Assembly (NCBI GenBank): GCA_949358305.1
Contig: OX442316.1
Location: 15,998,001 to 16,062,000 of the forward strand
Direction: 5' to 3'
Origin: Strigamia acuminata
Taxonomy: Eukaryota; Arthropoda; Chilopoda; Geophilomorpha; Linotaeniidae
DNA: 64,000 nucleotides
Part shown: in pieces, positions 35,801 through 47,700 of the stretch
Layout of the letters: each line of letters opens with the position of its first letter
How positions within the stretch are numbered: position 1 is the first letter of the stretch
The notes under the pieces: generated by a model
Databases searched by the model: none
What the model saw: only the letters and a program-made list of their open reading frames with translations
Told to the model about the DNA's origin: nothing
Program-made: the position numbers and the translations under genes

Positions 35801-36569
35801 CTGTTTCGATCGTATCGTTTGGTTTTGATCAATGTGCTTGTCAACAATATGTGGGAAGTCATGATTGCTTTCTCTGCGATACCGAGTTACAGCAAAGCTT
35901 GCATTTCTGCTCGTACATTTGTCGACTTGTTCGCTAGAAAAGCGTCGATTGATAAGTCGAAATCGGCAGGCATTCAATTGGCACGTTACAAATAAGTGTA
36001 GTTAGTTGATTACCGATAATTGGTGAATTTTATTATTTCTTGAATAGATAAATGCGATGAAACCCAAAATCGAGTTTACTAACGTCCGGTTTTCTTACCC
36101 AACGAGACAAGACTATGAAGTTCTGAACAATTTGAATTTTGTGGTTGAAAGTGGGGAAAATGTGGCAATTGTAGGTGCGAGTGGATGCGGAAAATCAACG
36201 TGTTTGCAGTTACTTCAAAGATTTTACGACCCAATCGATGGAAAAGTGGTAAATGTTTGCCTCGCCTTTATTTCTATATCCACTCTAATGTATCTTCGCT
36301 TTAGACATTGAGTGATGTCGACATCAGAGTTTTAAACGTGTCCTATCTGCGTTCATTAATCGGCTACGTGTCGCAAGATCCGGTGCTTTTCAGTCGAACT
36401 ATTGGCGAAAACATCGCTTATGGTGACAACGAGCGCAAGGTCGAAATGCACGAAATAATCGATGCGGCGCGCAAAGCAAACATTCACGAATTCATTACGA
36501 GTTTGCAACAGGTCTATTAGGCTTAAAAATTCACATTTGACGCGTGAAAAATACTAAAATGTTTGTTAA

Positions 36570-36758
<189 letters not shown>

Positions 36759-36975
36759 TAAATTTTGTCGAATTTAGGCAGTGCAACAATCGCTGGAGAA
36801 AGCAGGGAAAGGTCGCACGTGTATCATCGTTGCTCATCGCTTGTCGGCGATTCAAAATGTGCAGAAGATTGTCGTTTTTTCGCACGGAAAAGTAGTGGAA
36901 GCGGGCACACCTCACCAGTTATTAGCCAATAAGGGAACGTATTACGCGATGCTACACTCGCAAAGTGAAGCTTAA

Positions 36976-37283
36976 TGTTTTTATTTTAATATCTGGCTGT
37001 TGCGCCGTAAAATACAATTTTAGTCATGACAACTTTATCAGGTTTTTGAGCTTCTGTTGACGCCGAATCAAGGTGGAATGTTGATGAATGAGTTGATGTT
37101 GACGAGTTTTTAAAACAAAACTATATTTTTTTTTAAAGAAAAAATATTTTTTCTTTTAAAATTTCACTCAATTTGAATATTATAACTCACCTTGAATAAA
37201 TTAATATTTGAAATTCTAAATGAATAATATATCTAAAAAAAAAAATAATAATAATAATTTTTAAATATATATTGTTACTATTA
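36976..37283. other. Convergent 3' region between copy C and NRAMP
   Basis: AT-rich, with A/T runs that could serve as polyadenylation signals on both strands. It is copied behind ABCB copy A. No gene is seen. Confidence 0.6.
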
Positions 37284-40200
37284 TTATAAACTTACTATAA
37301 ATATTAAAAATGATACATAGAAAACACTCAATAACGCAATTGCCACATACGCCACTATAGAAATCGCTAGTGATTCGAATTGTAAACTAATTACGTAATC
37401 TTGAAGGAAATAAGCGTTTATTATAATTATGATAACAGCCAAAGACGTGACAATGGCTCTTGATATCCTGTAGGAGAATAAACATTTGTTGTGTTGTCCT
37501 AGATTTGTTTAAAGATAAAATGTTTTACCTTCCGTTTTTGAATTCGTCCATTATGTCTTCACTGTTGGTGAATGTTAGAAGTGGGATGAGGGTAAAAGGG
37601 AGTTGGAGCGTCATGACTGCGTTCAAAACGTTATTCATGCCGGTCAGGTCCTCAATTCCATTAAAAGCAGCCGTGAAAACAGTCGGAACTACGGCGCATG
37701 ATCGTGTCAGAAGAGTTCTTTTCCAACGTGGCCATTCCAAATTAAGGAATCCCTAGCAACAAAAAAATAATCAGTTTTATCAGTTATTTGCTCAAATTAG
37801 CATAAAATGAACCAAATTTCCCATTTATTTACTCAAATTAGCATAAAATGAACCAAATTTCCCATTTATTTACTCAAATTAGCATAAAATGAACCAAATT
37901 TCCCATTTATTTACTCAAATTAGCATAAAATGAACAAATTTCCCATTTATCTGCTCAAATTAGCAAAAATTGAACCAAAATTAAATCAAATTTACCATTT
38001 ATTCACTCAAATTAGCATAAAATGAATCAAATTTCCCATGTATTTACTCATATTAGCAAAAAATGAACCAAAATTAAATCAAATTTACCATTTATTCACT
38101 CAAATTAGCAAAAAATTAACCAAATTTGCCATGTATTTACTCAAATTAGCATAAAATGAACCAAATTTCCCACTTATTTACTCAAATTAGCATAAAATGA
38201 ACCAAATTTCCCATTTATTTCCTCAAATAACCAAAAATCCACTCAATTTCAATCAGAAAAAACTGTTGATTTAATTAAAAAATAGTTTAGACTCAGCCAC
38301 TTTATCCAGGTGGGGTTTCCTATTAGTTTGAACCCCTATTTATTGACCCAATACCCAAGCAATGTCAGGGCTAACCTTATTTACCCCATTCACAGCCCCA
38401 CTGACCCTATTTACCCCACTCAGGGTCTTGTTTCATTTCCTTACCCCATTCAGGGCCATGGCGACCTTCCTCACCCAATTCAGGGTCGTGCTGACCTTCC
38501 TTACCCCAGTCAGGGTCTTGGTGGCCTTCTTTACCCCATTCAGGGTCTTGTTGACTTTCCTTACCCCATTCAGGGTCAAGGTGACCTTATTCACTCTCTA
38601 GAGCACTAGGGAGGCCTCAACCCTGAAACATTTACCCAACTGACCTTCTCTTCACTCTCTACAGCTCTGTGGTGCCCTTAACCCTGAGGAAATGCACACA
38701 GGTGACCTTATTTAACCAAAGGGAAGTACTTAGTGGCCTTATTCACCCATAGAAGGGTTGTGCAGTGACCTTATTCGCTCTCGACTGAGGGTGAAGCGAG
38801 AAATTGGATCATTTTTAAACAATAGGTGGCCATTTTGGGATTTTTTGTGACGTCATAAGACTGATTTTTGTGTACCTCCATAACGAATTGTCCCGCGTAT
38901 GTTCCTGCAAAGAAAAGTGATGAGATTTAATTTTTTATTTTTATTTTAGTTTGGTTAAAAAGTTAAAAACCAGTCAGAGTTGAGCTTTGTCCAGCTGCCA
39001 AGATTCCAACTGCCCAAATGTACATTGCTGCAGCGCCGAATTGACAGCCGAGGAAAACACCCTGTTGGAGAATTGTATTTTTTTTGTATCTGGGTTTGTT
39101 TTTGGTGTTTGGGTTTAAATTAATTTGGAATAATCATTACTGCTTTGTACAAATCAGCTTCAATGGCGTGAGTGTTGTTCTGCAATGCACAAACAGTTGT
39201 ATACATTGGTTTTGCTTGAATTGTGTCACAGTTAGGCTTATCTCACCTTGAAAATCACTGCGTGGGCCATACTGTCTGTGTTTGCACACAGATTGAACTT
39301 GACAAAATATAGATATCGTTAAAAAACATGAAAGAAATCTCTTAAATTTGATGATTTACCACATCTTGGTTGGTTTTTCCATGCAGTCCATGGGCAAAAA
39401 CAGCCAAAACAAACACATTGATGATGAAGGAAACCAGCAGTGCGATTGTTGTTTCGATTAAGTAGTACTTATTGGCTTCTCTGACTGCAAATTTGCTGGT
39501 TCTGTCAATATTTCTAGACTGGCAACAATGAGAGAGAAAAAGTAAAAAATTGTGGACATAAAGTATTACACAGGGTGTTTACGTTCAAGTGTTCCAGGCA
39601 AACTACGGAAGAACAAACAAGAAATTCAAAAATGTGTTTAAACACTAGCTGCATTCAAAAATTAAAATAACAATTTTAGTTTAAGTGTATTTTAAGTTTA
39701 AACATTGGTTTAATCAGTAAATGATGTCATTTTTGGTTTAAAATTAAAGTAAAACACAAAATTTTTGAGTTTATGAATGCAGCTAGTTAAATAGGAAGTG
39801 TTAGGTGGTGATTTCAATGGCACTGTGAAAATTGACCCTTGACTTTAGAATTATGGTCAATCAGTTTGAATTTCTAGTCATTTGTTTTGTTAATTGCCCG
39901 GAAAACTTAACCCTGTAAATTTGATTACCTTAACTAAGGCTGAATGTAAAAACATGTTATGAGGCATGATGACAGCCCCTATGATTCCTACAGCTTGCAA
40001 CAGCTCATCACTTGAGCAGTCATCACAATATGGGATAAACATTCCTTTTAAAACCTCTTTTTGGTCAGGGCCAACAAGAAAATACTACAAAATGATACAA
40101 ATAACATAAATTGTGCTATATGTTATTATTTACATGATTTATACTTCAAAACCAAATGTGGCAGCCATTATTGCTATAAGAACTGCAAAAAAGGCTTCAA

Positions 40201-41509
40201 GTTTTCTCAAACCAAATCTATCTAGTGTCAGTATGGAAAGAGTGTCAACCATGGTGATAATTATACCAACCCATAAAGGAACTCTGCAATATTTGGTTTA
40301 ATTGATTTAATTAATCAAATGAAAGAATAACAATTTAGTGTTTGTTTTTGTGGGTATTTACACTTGATTTGACAGCATGTAAATGGCTATGGCTGTTCCA
40401 ATAACTTCTTGCATGTCGCTACTGTTGAGAGAAGCAGAATTAACAACTGAATAAACACAAATTAATATCAATTAACCCTATGATAGCAACTTCAGCCATT
40501 ATCCATAGAATGATTCTGGGAATCCTAGGATAGTACTGGAAGCAGAGTTCTGCTAGATGACATCCTGAAACCACCCCCAATCTAGCGCACAATCTTTGGA
40601 CTAATAATCCTAGAATGGTTGATACTAACAATACCCATAATAACTGCAAAGAAAGAAAATTAGAACTAAAAAATATCAAAACTTGTATGTACACTTTTAC
40701 TAATGACAAAACAGTAGCCTGGGCTTCAATAGAAGCTGGGAAATAAAATTAGCAGCTTTCCCTGCATTGCCACTTAAAATTCTAGCCGAAATGGCCACAA
40801 AGCGCCGCTTCATCCAAAAAATGTAGGATTTTCAAAAGAAAAGTCATTGGAAAGTTAAATGTGGAATTTAAACATTTCTAGTTTGGAAATGTGAAATATT
40901 TTATGGAAAGTTGAATTTCTGTGCCTCTTCTCGCGAGAAGAAGCGCAATCGGTGTGTTCTGAACATGCGAAAGTGCGATAGAACGCAGAAACGGAGTTAG
41001 AGGTTCTCGCAGTTCTCGCAAGTAGAAGAAGAAGAACAAGCGTTTGTTTGTGTTTAATGTGGTACAAATTAATTCTAAATTCTGCTCTGATAGCCCAGGT
41101 TATTATTTTTGTGGTTTGGAGCATTAAGCACCTACTTTATATTTTGCAACCACTCCAGATTGTAAGTCAGATTCGATATTTCCTGGATCTAAATAAGCAA
41201 TACTCATCAAAAAACCAGGTCCAGTGAATGCCCATAACTTTTTAAAACTGAAAGTGGTCTGAAGTTAGGAAAACAATTGTAAAAATCACTAATTTCTTCA
41301 ATTTTTGTGAATAAATTGGAAGGAAAATGATGATTTACATTTTCTGCTTGAGGAATTTCAATTTTGTCTATTTCTTCATTGTTGTCGTCATTGTTATTGT
41401 TGTTTTCTGAAGTCCGATTAGGATGGCTATCCGATTTCATTGCGTTTGGTTTAGCGGTTTGTTTTAATATGGTGTTAACATACTTATGAATATTAAAATC
41501 CTGTTTCAA
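37284..41509 (-). CDS. NRAMP-family divalent metal transporter (SLC11A, DMT1/Malvolio-like), about 530 aa
   Basis: Thirteen exons on the minus strand, phases all consistent: 41339-41509, 41136-41258, 40477-40643, 40362-40421, 40145-40283, 39929-40084, 39360-39518, 39247-39297, 39141-39179, 38971-39061, 38876-38904, 37529-37752, 37284-37467. It imports Fe2+/Mn2+ with protons across plasma or endosomal membranes. Family landmarks are present: [21 protein letters not shown] (TM1 with metal-binding DPGN), [33 protein letters not shown] (TM6 metal site), [27 protein letters not shown] and [17 protein letters not shown]. The N terminus has an Asn/Asp-rich run. The ATG at 41509 is the first in frame. 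It is head-to-head with CYP20A1 (360 bp apart) and tail-to-tail with ABCB copy C. It appears intact; DMT1-like is by similarity only. Confidence 0.95.
37790..38240. repeat. 41-bp minisatellite in an NRAMP intron
   Basis: About nine to ten imperfect copies of a unit containing CTCAAATTAGCATAAAATGA and CCAAATTTCCCATTTATTTA. Confidence 0.85.
38380..38600. repeat. 30-bp minisatellite in the same NRAMP intron
   Basis: About seven copies of a unit built on CTTACCCCATTCAGGGTC; degenerate copies extend to about 38780. Because the period is a multiple of three, frames stay open by chance; they are not genes. Confidence 0.85.
39645..39786. repeat. Short MITE, CTAGCTGCATTCAAAAA ends, in an NRAMP intron
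   Basis: The ends are inverted (TGAATGCAGCTAG at the right). A close copy lies at 62502-62642 in gene E. Confidence 0.75.
40717..41100. repeat. MITE in NRAMP intron 2 with TA duplications
   Basis: GCCTGGGCT and AGCCCAGGT form inverted ends, with TA at 40715-40716 and 41101-41102. No coding frame. Confidence 0.55.
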
Positions 41510-41869
41510 ATGAATTGATGCAGTATTTAGGATTTCCGGTGGCTTATTTTACAGGTAAAAAAATTTAAAAAATAAAGAATACAATTTAAAAAAAAAAAAA
41601 AAAAAAAAAATTGTTGTTGTGACATTTTTTAATTTCCTTTTACGCAATCCAAACAGAATTTGATGACATTTTGACCGAAAAAAGAATTTCATAACGTGTT
41701 TAAATTTTTCAAAATTAGTTGTGAATTTTAACACCAGTGCTACGTTTAGTTTATAGTTTCAATACACGATGGCGCCAACATCATTGAGGTGATTTTTCCG
41801 ATTTTTCTATACATACGGTAATGAGAGTTATCCGCCTCTTTTAATGCGAGATAAGATAGTTTTAGGAAA
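41510..41869. promoter_or_regulatory. Divergent promoter region between NRAMP and CYP20A1
   Basis: The 360 bp between two opposed start codons must hold both 5' leaders and any shared promoter. A run of about 21 T/A on one strand lies near 41588-41610. No TATA box stands out. Confidence 0.5.
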
Positions 41870-44480
41870 ATGTTAGGTTTTGTCATTTTTGCAATAACAT
41901 TTGCAATTTTTTTACTCGTTCTCGTACTTTACTTATACCCGGTAGGTTGCGTTAAACAATGAATCAAAACAATGACACAATGTTACAACATAACAATAAA
42001 TGCATGAAATATACAAAATATAAAATGTAAACATTTATTTTTCAGGGCTCCCGTAAACTTACAACTATTCCAGGTCTCGATCCCTCACATGCAAAGTAAA
42101 ACGCGTTTTCGAAATACGAAATAAATATAAAATTATAACTTGAAAAATTTTTATTACAGGGAAGGCAATCTGTCGGACATCACCGAAGCTGGTGGAATTC
42201 ACCCATTTCTTGTCAAATTACACGAAAAATATGGAGAAATTGCTGGATTTTGGTTCGGGGATTCGTATATCGTTAGTCTCGGATCATCCGAACTGTTTAA
42301 ACAACATTTAAAAGTATTTGATCGACCTGGTATACAAAATCAAGCGAAAAAAAATGCAAAAGTTTAAAAAAGTTGTTCTTTTGTCATTCAGTTGTTTTAT
42401 TCAAATGCTTGGAGCCGTTAATCGGGTCGGATTCCATTCAGTTTGCAAATGGCGCCGATGGAAGGCGAAGGAGAAAGCAGTACGACCGTTATTTCAGTCA
42501 TTCGTGGTCAATTTCGTATTTTAAAACGTTTCACGAGGTGATTTTGGTAGTTAGGAGTGAAGTTTTTGTTGTTTTGTGTTTATTTTTTTGATTTGTTTTG
42601 TAGATTGGAGAGACTTTGGTTGAGAAATGGGCGAGTATTCCGCAAAATGAACACATTCCGTTGCATCAGTATATGATGGCGCTGTCTTTAAAAGGCATTT
42701 TGCGGACTGCTTTTGGTTCGTTTTTTAGTGAGAAAAAGATTATTCAGTTTCACAGGTTGTACGAATTAGTAAGTTTAGATTTGTTTTTTTTTAAATGAGT
42801 AACTATAATAAGTAATTTTTTTTTTAAATCGCGGTAGGTTTTTTCTGATTTATGTTCAAGATTAACAGAATGCACATTGGATAGCAAAAATTCACACGAC
42901 CAACGAATTTTAAAAGGTATTTTGCATATTAAGATGTGTTGGGACTAGGAATTGTAATATATTTCAGTAATTCTTAAGTCATAATAATATTAACAGTACA
43001 CCATAAAAATTGAATTGAATTTATCGGGTAAAAAATGTATAAATTGAATTTTATTGGATTAAATAGGTATGTAAAAATGGAATTTTATAGGGTAAAATAT
43101 ATAAAAATGGAATTTTATAGGGTAAAATATATAAAAATGGAATTTTATAGGGTGAAATATATAAACATGGAATTTTATAGTGTGAAAAATGTAAAAATGG
43201 AATTTTATAGTGTGAAAAATGTAAAAATGGAATTTTATAGGGTAAAAATGGAATTTTATAGGGTAAAAATGGAATTTTATAGGGTAAAAATGGAATTTTA
43301 TAGGGTAAAAATGGAATTTTATAGGGTAAAAATGGAATTTTATAGGGTAAAAATGGAATTTTATAGGGTAAAAATGGAATTTTATAGGGTAAAAATGGAA
43401 TTTTATAGGGTAAAAATGGAATTTTATAGGGTAAAAATGGAATTTTATAGGGTAAAAATGGAATTTTATAGGGTAAAAATGGAATTTTATAGGGCAAAAA
43501 TGGAATTTTATTGGGTAAAAATGGAATTTTATTGGGTAAAAATTGAAACTCTTGATTTTGTTTTACACAGCAATTGACGAAATGAAAACGATGGTCTCAC
43601 AGGTAATCGAAGAGAGAGAAAAAACAAGCGATGAAGAAGTATTCGTCGACTTCTTACTAGCCGAATCATTACCAAAACAACATCTTGTAAGCGAATGTCT
43701 AACGTACATAATCGGCGGATTCCACACGACCGGAAATCGTACGAAATTAATCGAAAAAATAAATTTCCCCAATTCCTCACACAAATCTATATCTTTACTC
43801 AGTAATAAGCTGGGCAGTTTACTATCTAGCCTTGCACCAGGATATACAAGAAAAACTCTACGAAGAGCTAACCGACGTTTGCGCCGATGGAGACTTCACC
43901 GAAGACAAACTGCCCGAATTAAAGTTCAAAAAATTAAAAACCAAAAAATAGATTTCATTTAATTACACAAAATTAATCAATTTTTCAGATTCCTCGAACA
44001 AATCATCAAAGAAACATTGCGTATTTCAGTTCTCGCGCCCTACGCCGCTCGATACCAAGAAATCGACGTCGAAATTGGCGGCCATATTGTTCCAAAATCA
44101 ACGCCGGTCATACACGCTCTCGGAGTAGCATTACACGACCCCAAAGTGTGGCCGATGCCCGACAAGTAGGAAAAATCATTTAATCAATTCTAAACAAACA
44201 TTTAAAAACGATTTTATTCGATCGAAGGTTCGACGCGACTCGTTTCGCGCCGGAAAACGAGAAAAGCCGTCCATCTTTGAGCTTCAGTCCGTTCGGTTTC
44301 GCCGGACAGCGAGCGTGTCCGGCCAAAAACTTCGCCGACACCGAAGCGATGGTTTATTTAGCGTTGCTTTTCCGTCGGTTCAAAATCGGCTTGGTCGACG
44401 ACCAACTCGTCATCCCCGTTTACTCGTTGGTCAGCCATCCCGAGGATGAAATTTGGATCACGATTTGCCCGAGAAAATAG
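41870..44480 (+). CDS. CYP20A1: Cytochrome P450 of the CYP20A1 family, about 466 aa
   Basis: Ten exons: 41870-41941, 42046-42095, 42160-42329, 42392-42537, 42604-42768, 42838-42916, 43571-43738, 43803-43923, 43989-44165, 44228-44480. The N terminus is a membrane anchor (MLGFVIFAITFAIFLLVLV) followed by LYP and a short GSRK. CYP20A1 is an orphan endoplasmic-reticulum P450 with no settled substrate. Family-like segments include EGNLSDI, HEKYGEIAGFWFG and YIVSLGSSELFKQHL. The K-helix ExxR is present (KETLR), and the heme loop is FGFAGQRACPA with the Cys ligand. The I-helix reads IGGFHTTGN, where usual P450s have an acidic residue before TT. Length matches vertebrate CYP20A1 (about 462). Intron 6 is swollen by a minisatellite. 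It is tail-to-tail with SLC5A (230 bp). Confidence 0.93.
43030..43555. repeat. 21-bp minisatellite (and about 30-bp variants) in CYP20A1 intron 6
   Basis: Some fourteen near-perfect tandem units of GGTAAAAATGGAATTTTATA plus one base, preceded by longer variants. The 21-bp period keeps frames open on both strands (180 and 148 codons), but this is a repeat artefact. Confidence 0.95.
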
Positions 44481-44710
44481 CGGAAAGACGTTTTGACGGG
44501 CAATTTTTTTGTTATTAATATTAATACTGGTGCTATAATGTTTTAATACTGTATTTTTTACAAGTCATTGAACGCATGAACACACAAATAAAGATTTGAA
44601 TCACAGTCTTGTCACGTGGTTTTCTTGTTGTGTTTTTGATATTTGTGGACTGAGTTCGGGGTTGACTGCGACGGATGCATACTGCAATGGGAATATTGAG
44701 TTAATGTTTT

Positions 44711-47700
44711 TTAGGAGTTAGGGATGGAAATTGGTACCACTTCTTGGCGATTTTGATATTTGGCGATTGGAGGACTGAGTAAATCTAGGTTGGTTTTGTG
44801 ACCACCTAATGGAAGAATAAGTAAAAAAAAAATAAGGTTGTAATAAGACGTGTATATTCAGTTGGCAGTTATTTTTTCGATGCAATTTTAATCTTATTTC
44901 TGGTTTTTTTTTGTCGATAATTCTGGAAATGGTTTAGTTTAGACAAAAAAATGCATGTTTAGGCAGATAGAATGGAAACATTTGAGTTTTATATGCAAAA
45001 TTGCATTTTTAAATTACCAAAAAACAGCACAATTTATTTTTGTGTGCAAAAAATGCATTCTCGTGTGCAAAAAATGCATTTTTAATGCAAAAATTCATTC
45101 TCGTGTGCAAAAAATGCATTTTCGTGTCCAAAAAATGCATTTTCGTGTGCAAAAAATGCATTTTTGTATGCAAAAATTCATTCTCGTGTGCAAAAAATGC
45201 ATTCTCGTGTGCAAAAAATGCATTTTCGTGTGCAAAAAATGCATTTTCGTGTGCAAAAAATGCATTTTCGTGTGCAAAAAATGCATTCCCGTGTGCAAAA
45301 AATGCATTCTCGTATGCAAAAATTATTTTTTACTTGCAGAAATGCATTTTCGTTTGCAAAAAATGCATTTTCGTGTGCAAAAAATGCATTTTCGTGTGCA
45401 AAAAATGCATTTTCGTGTGCAAAAAATGCATTTTTGTGTGCAAAAACTGCATTCTCGTATGCAAAAATTATTTTTCACGTGCAGAAATGCATTTTCAGGA
45501 TTAGAAAAAACTTTCCGGATTAAAATATGCGCCAGAGCTTAACTTGTTAATTCATCACAAATGCAATAACAGTAACATACCTGTAAGTACACTTATTAAT
45601 AGACCAACCAAAACTGTTATTGTAAAACCAATGGGCGCCATCCACATATACGATAACCGATAAACATACAGAATATTTTCACTACAAAAAAAAAAAAAAA
45701 AAATTTTATATAAATTCAAAACTAATTCAAAAATAATATATTTCTTAAATTACTTTCTTTCACTAGGATCGAAAACAGTTTCAACGGTCGAACTAATATT
45801 CCAACCCACCGACTCGGATATGTTTGTGACATTAAACGTAATCTCTGGCATTGCACTTGAATTAACCGCAACACAACCGCTACTCGACTGCGGCAAAATC
45901 GGATTATACGGCTTAGTAATCGTAGCACCAAACCCGATCCAACAACAAAAGAACAAACTCGTGATTAGACCAGCTAATGCACCCTAAACACCAACAAACA
46001 AAAATAATCAAAATCAAAATTATTAAAATCAAATTTTCGCAATTTCTTTTCACCTTTTCATTACTTTTCGGAAAAAACATTCCCAAACTAAACAAACCCA
46101 ACAACGGACCTCCCACTAATCCAAATATGGTCAAAGAGGCCTGAAAATTAATTTAAAAACAAAAAAAAATTAAAAAAAAAATTTCCAATTAACGAAATGT
46201 AAACATCACCTGTAATACGCCACCCAGTTGCTCAGCAACGAACGTCAACGCGACGCATATTAATCCATAACTTAAAGCTAAAATTTGCGAAATTAACGCC
46301 AGTCTCGTTTCGGATAAATTCGTACGGACGTTTGGTTTAATAAAATCTTCCAACGTGACCGCGGCCAGCGAATTGACGGCCGACGACACCGTGCTCAGCG
46401 CGCCGCTGAAAATGCCGCTCACGAACAGTCCGGCGACGCCCGGTGTTTGGCTCAGGAAATCCATCACGAATAACGGCAGAAGCTGCAAACGATGATCGGT
46501 TAATGGCCGAATTTTGTTGCAATTTTTTTTTTATACCTGGTCTGCTGCGGAAATGCGTTTAGTCAGAAGGGGATCGCAGTCGTGGTATTTCGCGTAAATA
46601 ACTAAGCCAGAAAAGGACGTTGTGAGACTTAAAACCGTTAGAATGGGCCAGTTTAGGAACAGTGCTCTAGGAAAATAGTTTTTAAAATTGATGCATCTCG
46701 TTAGAAATTGTTGTTTTTATTTTTTTCTTGTCTAAAGGTCTATTTTTGTGCCTAAAAATGCATTTTTCGTCTAAGGCGCTCTAATTTAGAACCTAAAAAT
46801 GCATTTTTCGTCTAAGGCGCTCTAATTTAGAACCTAAAAATGCATTTTTCGTCTAAGGCGCTCTAATTTAGAACCTAAAAATGCATTTTTCGTCTAAGGC
46901 GCTCTAATTTAGAACCTAAAAATGCATTTTTCGTCTAAGGCGCTCTAATTTAGAACATAAAAATGCATTTTTCGTCTAAAGCACTCTAATTTAGAACCTA
47001 AAAATGCATTTTTCAATGAAGACGCTCTAAATTAGGACCTAAAAATGCATTTTTCATTGAAGGCGTTTTAGTTTAGAACCAAAAATGCATTTTTTAAAAC
47101 AAAAAGTGCATTTCATCGTCAGACGTGCAGGTTAAAATGCATTTTAAATAAAAGCAAAACTCACAATTGTGATTTTTTAAGACTTTTTACGGTCATGAGG
47201 CGTTGGATTTGCGCTTGGTTCACACCGTACAACGACGTATAGACAAATATCCCGCCAAACATTTGAGTCCACACCGTGTGCCGAATTGTCGGATCAGGAC
47301 TGAAACTAAAACGATTCGTCAGTTTTCACGTGTTCTAATTTACATGTTATTATTTCCACTTATTTACTTAAAAAATTCAATCCTTTTCCCACGATTAGCG
47401 ATGTCCAAAATGGGTGAAAATCCTCCAAACTCGATTAGCCCAGCGATGATGACGGTGAAAACGGCGGCGAACATCAACAACGATTGAAAAAGGTCGGTCC
47501 AAAGCACCGCTTTCATGCCCCCCTAAAAAAAAAATTTTAAAACAAAAATTAATTTAATTTTCCAACATTTAGAATATAAAATATAAAATTTTTTTTTTTG
47601 AAAAAAAAATGTAAATTACTGACTAAATATATCACAAAGTGGAAGGAAATATTGGTAATTTTGTTGTCGTTCTAGTGATGTAATTGAAAAGCGCTGCAAA

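Noticed and set aside
37790-38240. Evenly spaced repeats considered as a CRISPR array
   Set aside because: Units are contiguous 41-bp tandem copies without unique spacers, in an intron of an animal gene.
38310-38609. 99-codon frame with repeated YPIQG units
   Set aside because: It is an NRAMP intron minisatellite with 30-bp period; the frame is open by periodicity only.
43035-43577. 180-codon plus-strand frame and 148-codon minus-strand frame of repeated MEFYRVK-like units
   Set aside because: They are translations of a 21-bp minisatellite inside a CYP20A1 intron; flanking exon phases show the intron.
44955-45542. Frames of up to 195 codons rich in Cys-Lys-Lys-Cys repeats, resembling a metal-binding protein
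   Set aside because: They come from the 21-bp repeat in the last SLC5A intron, open in several registers, with no splice or start context.
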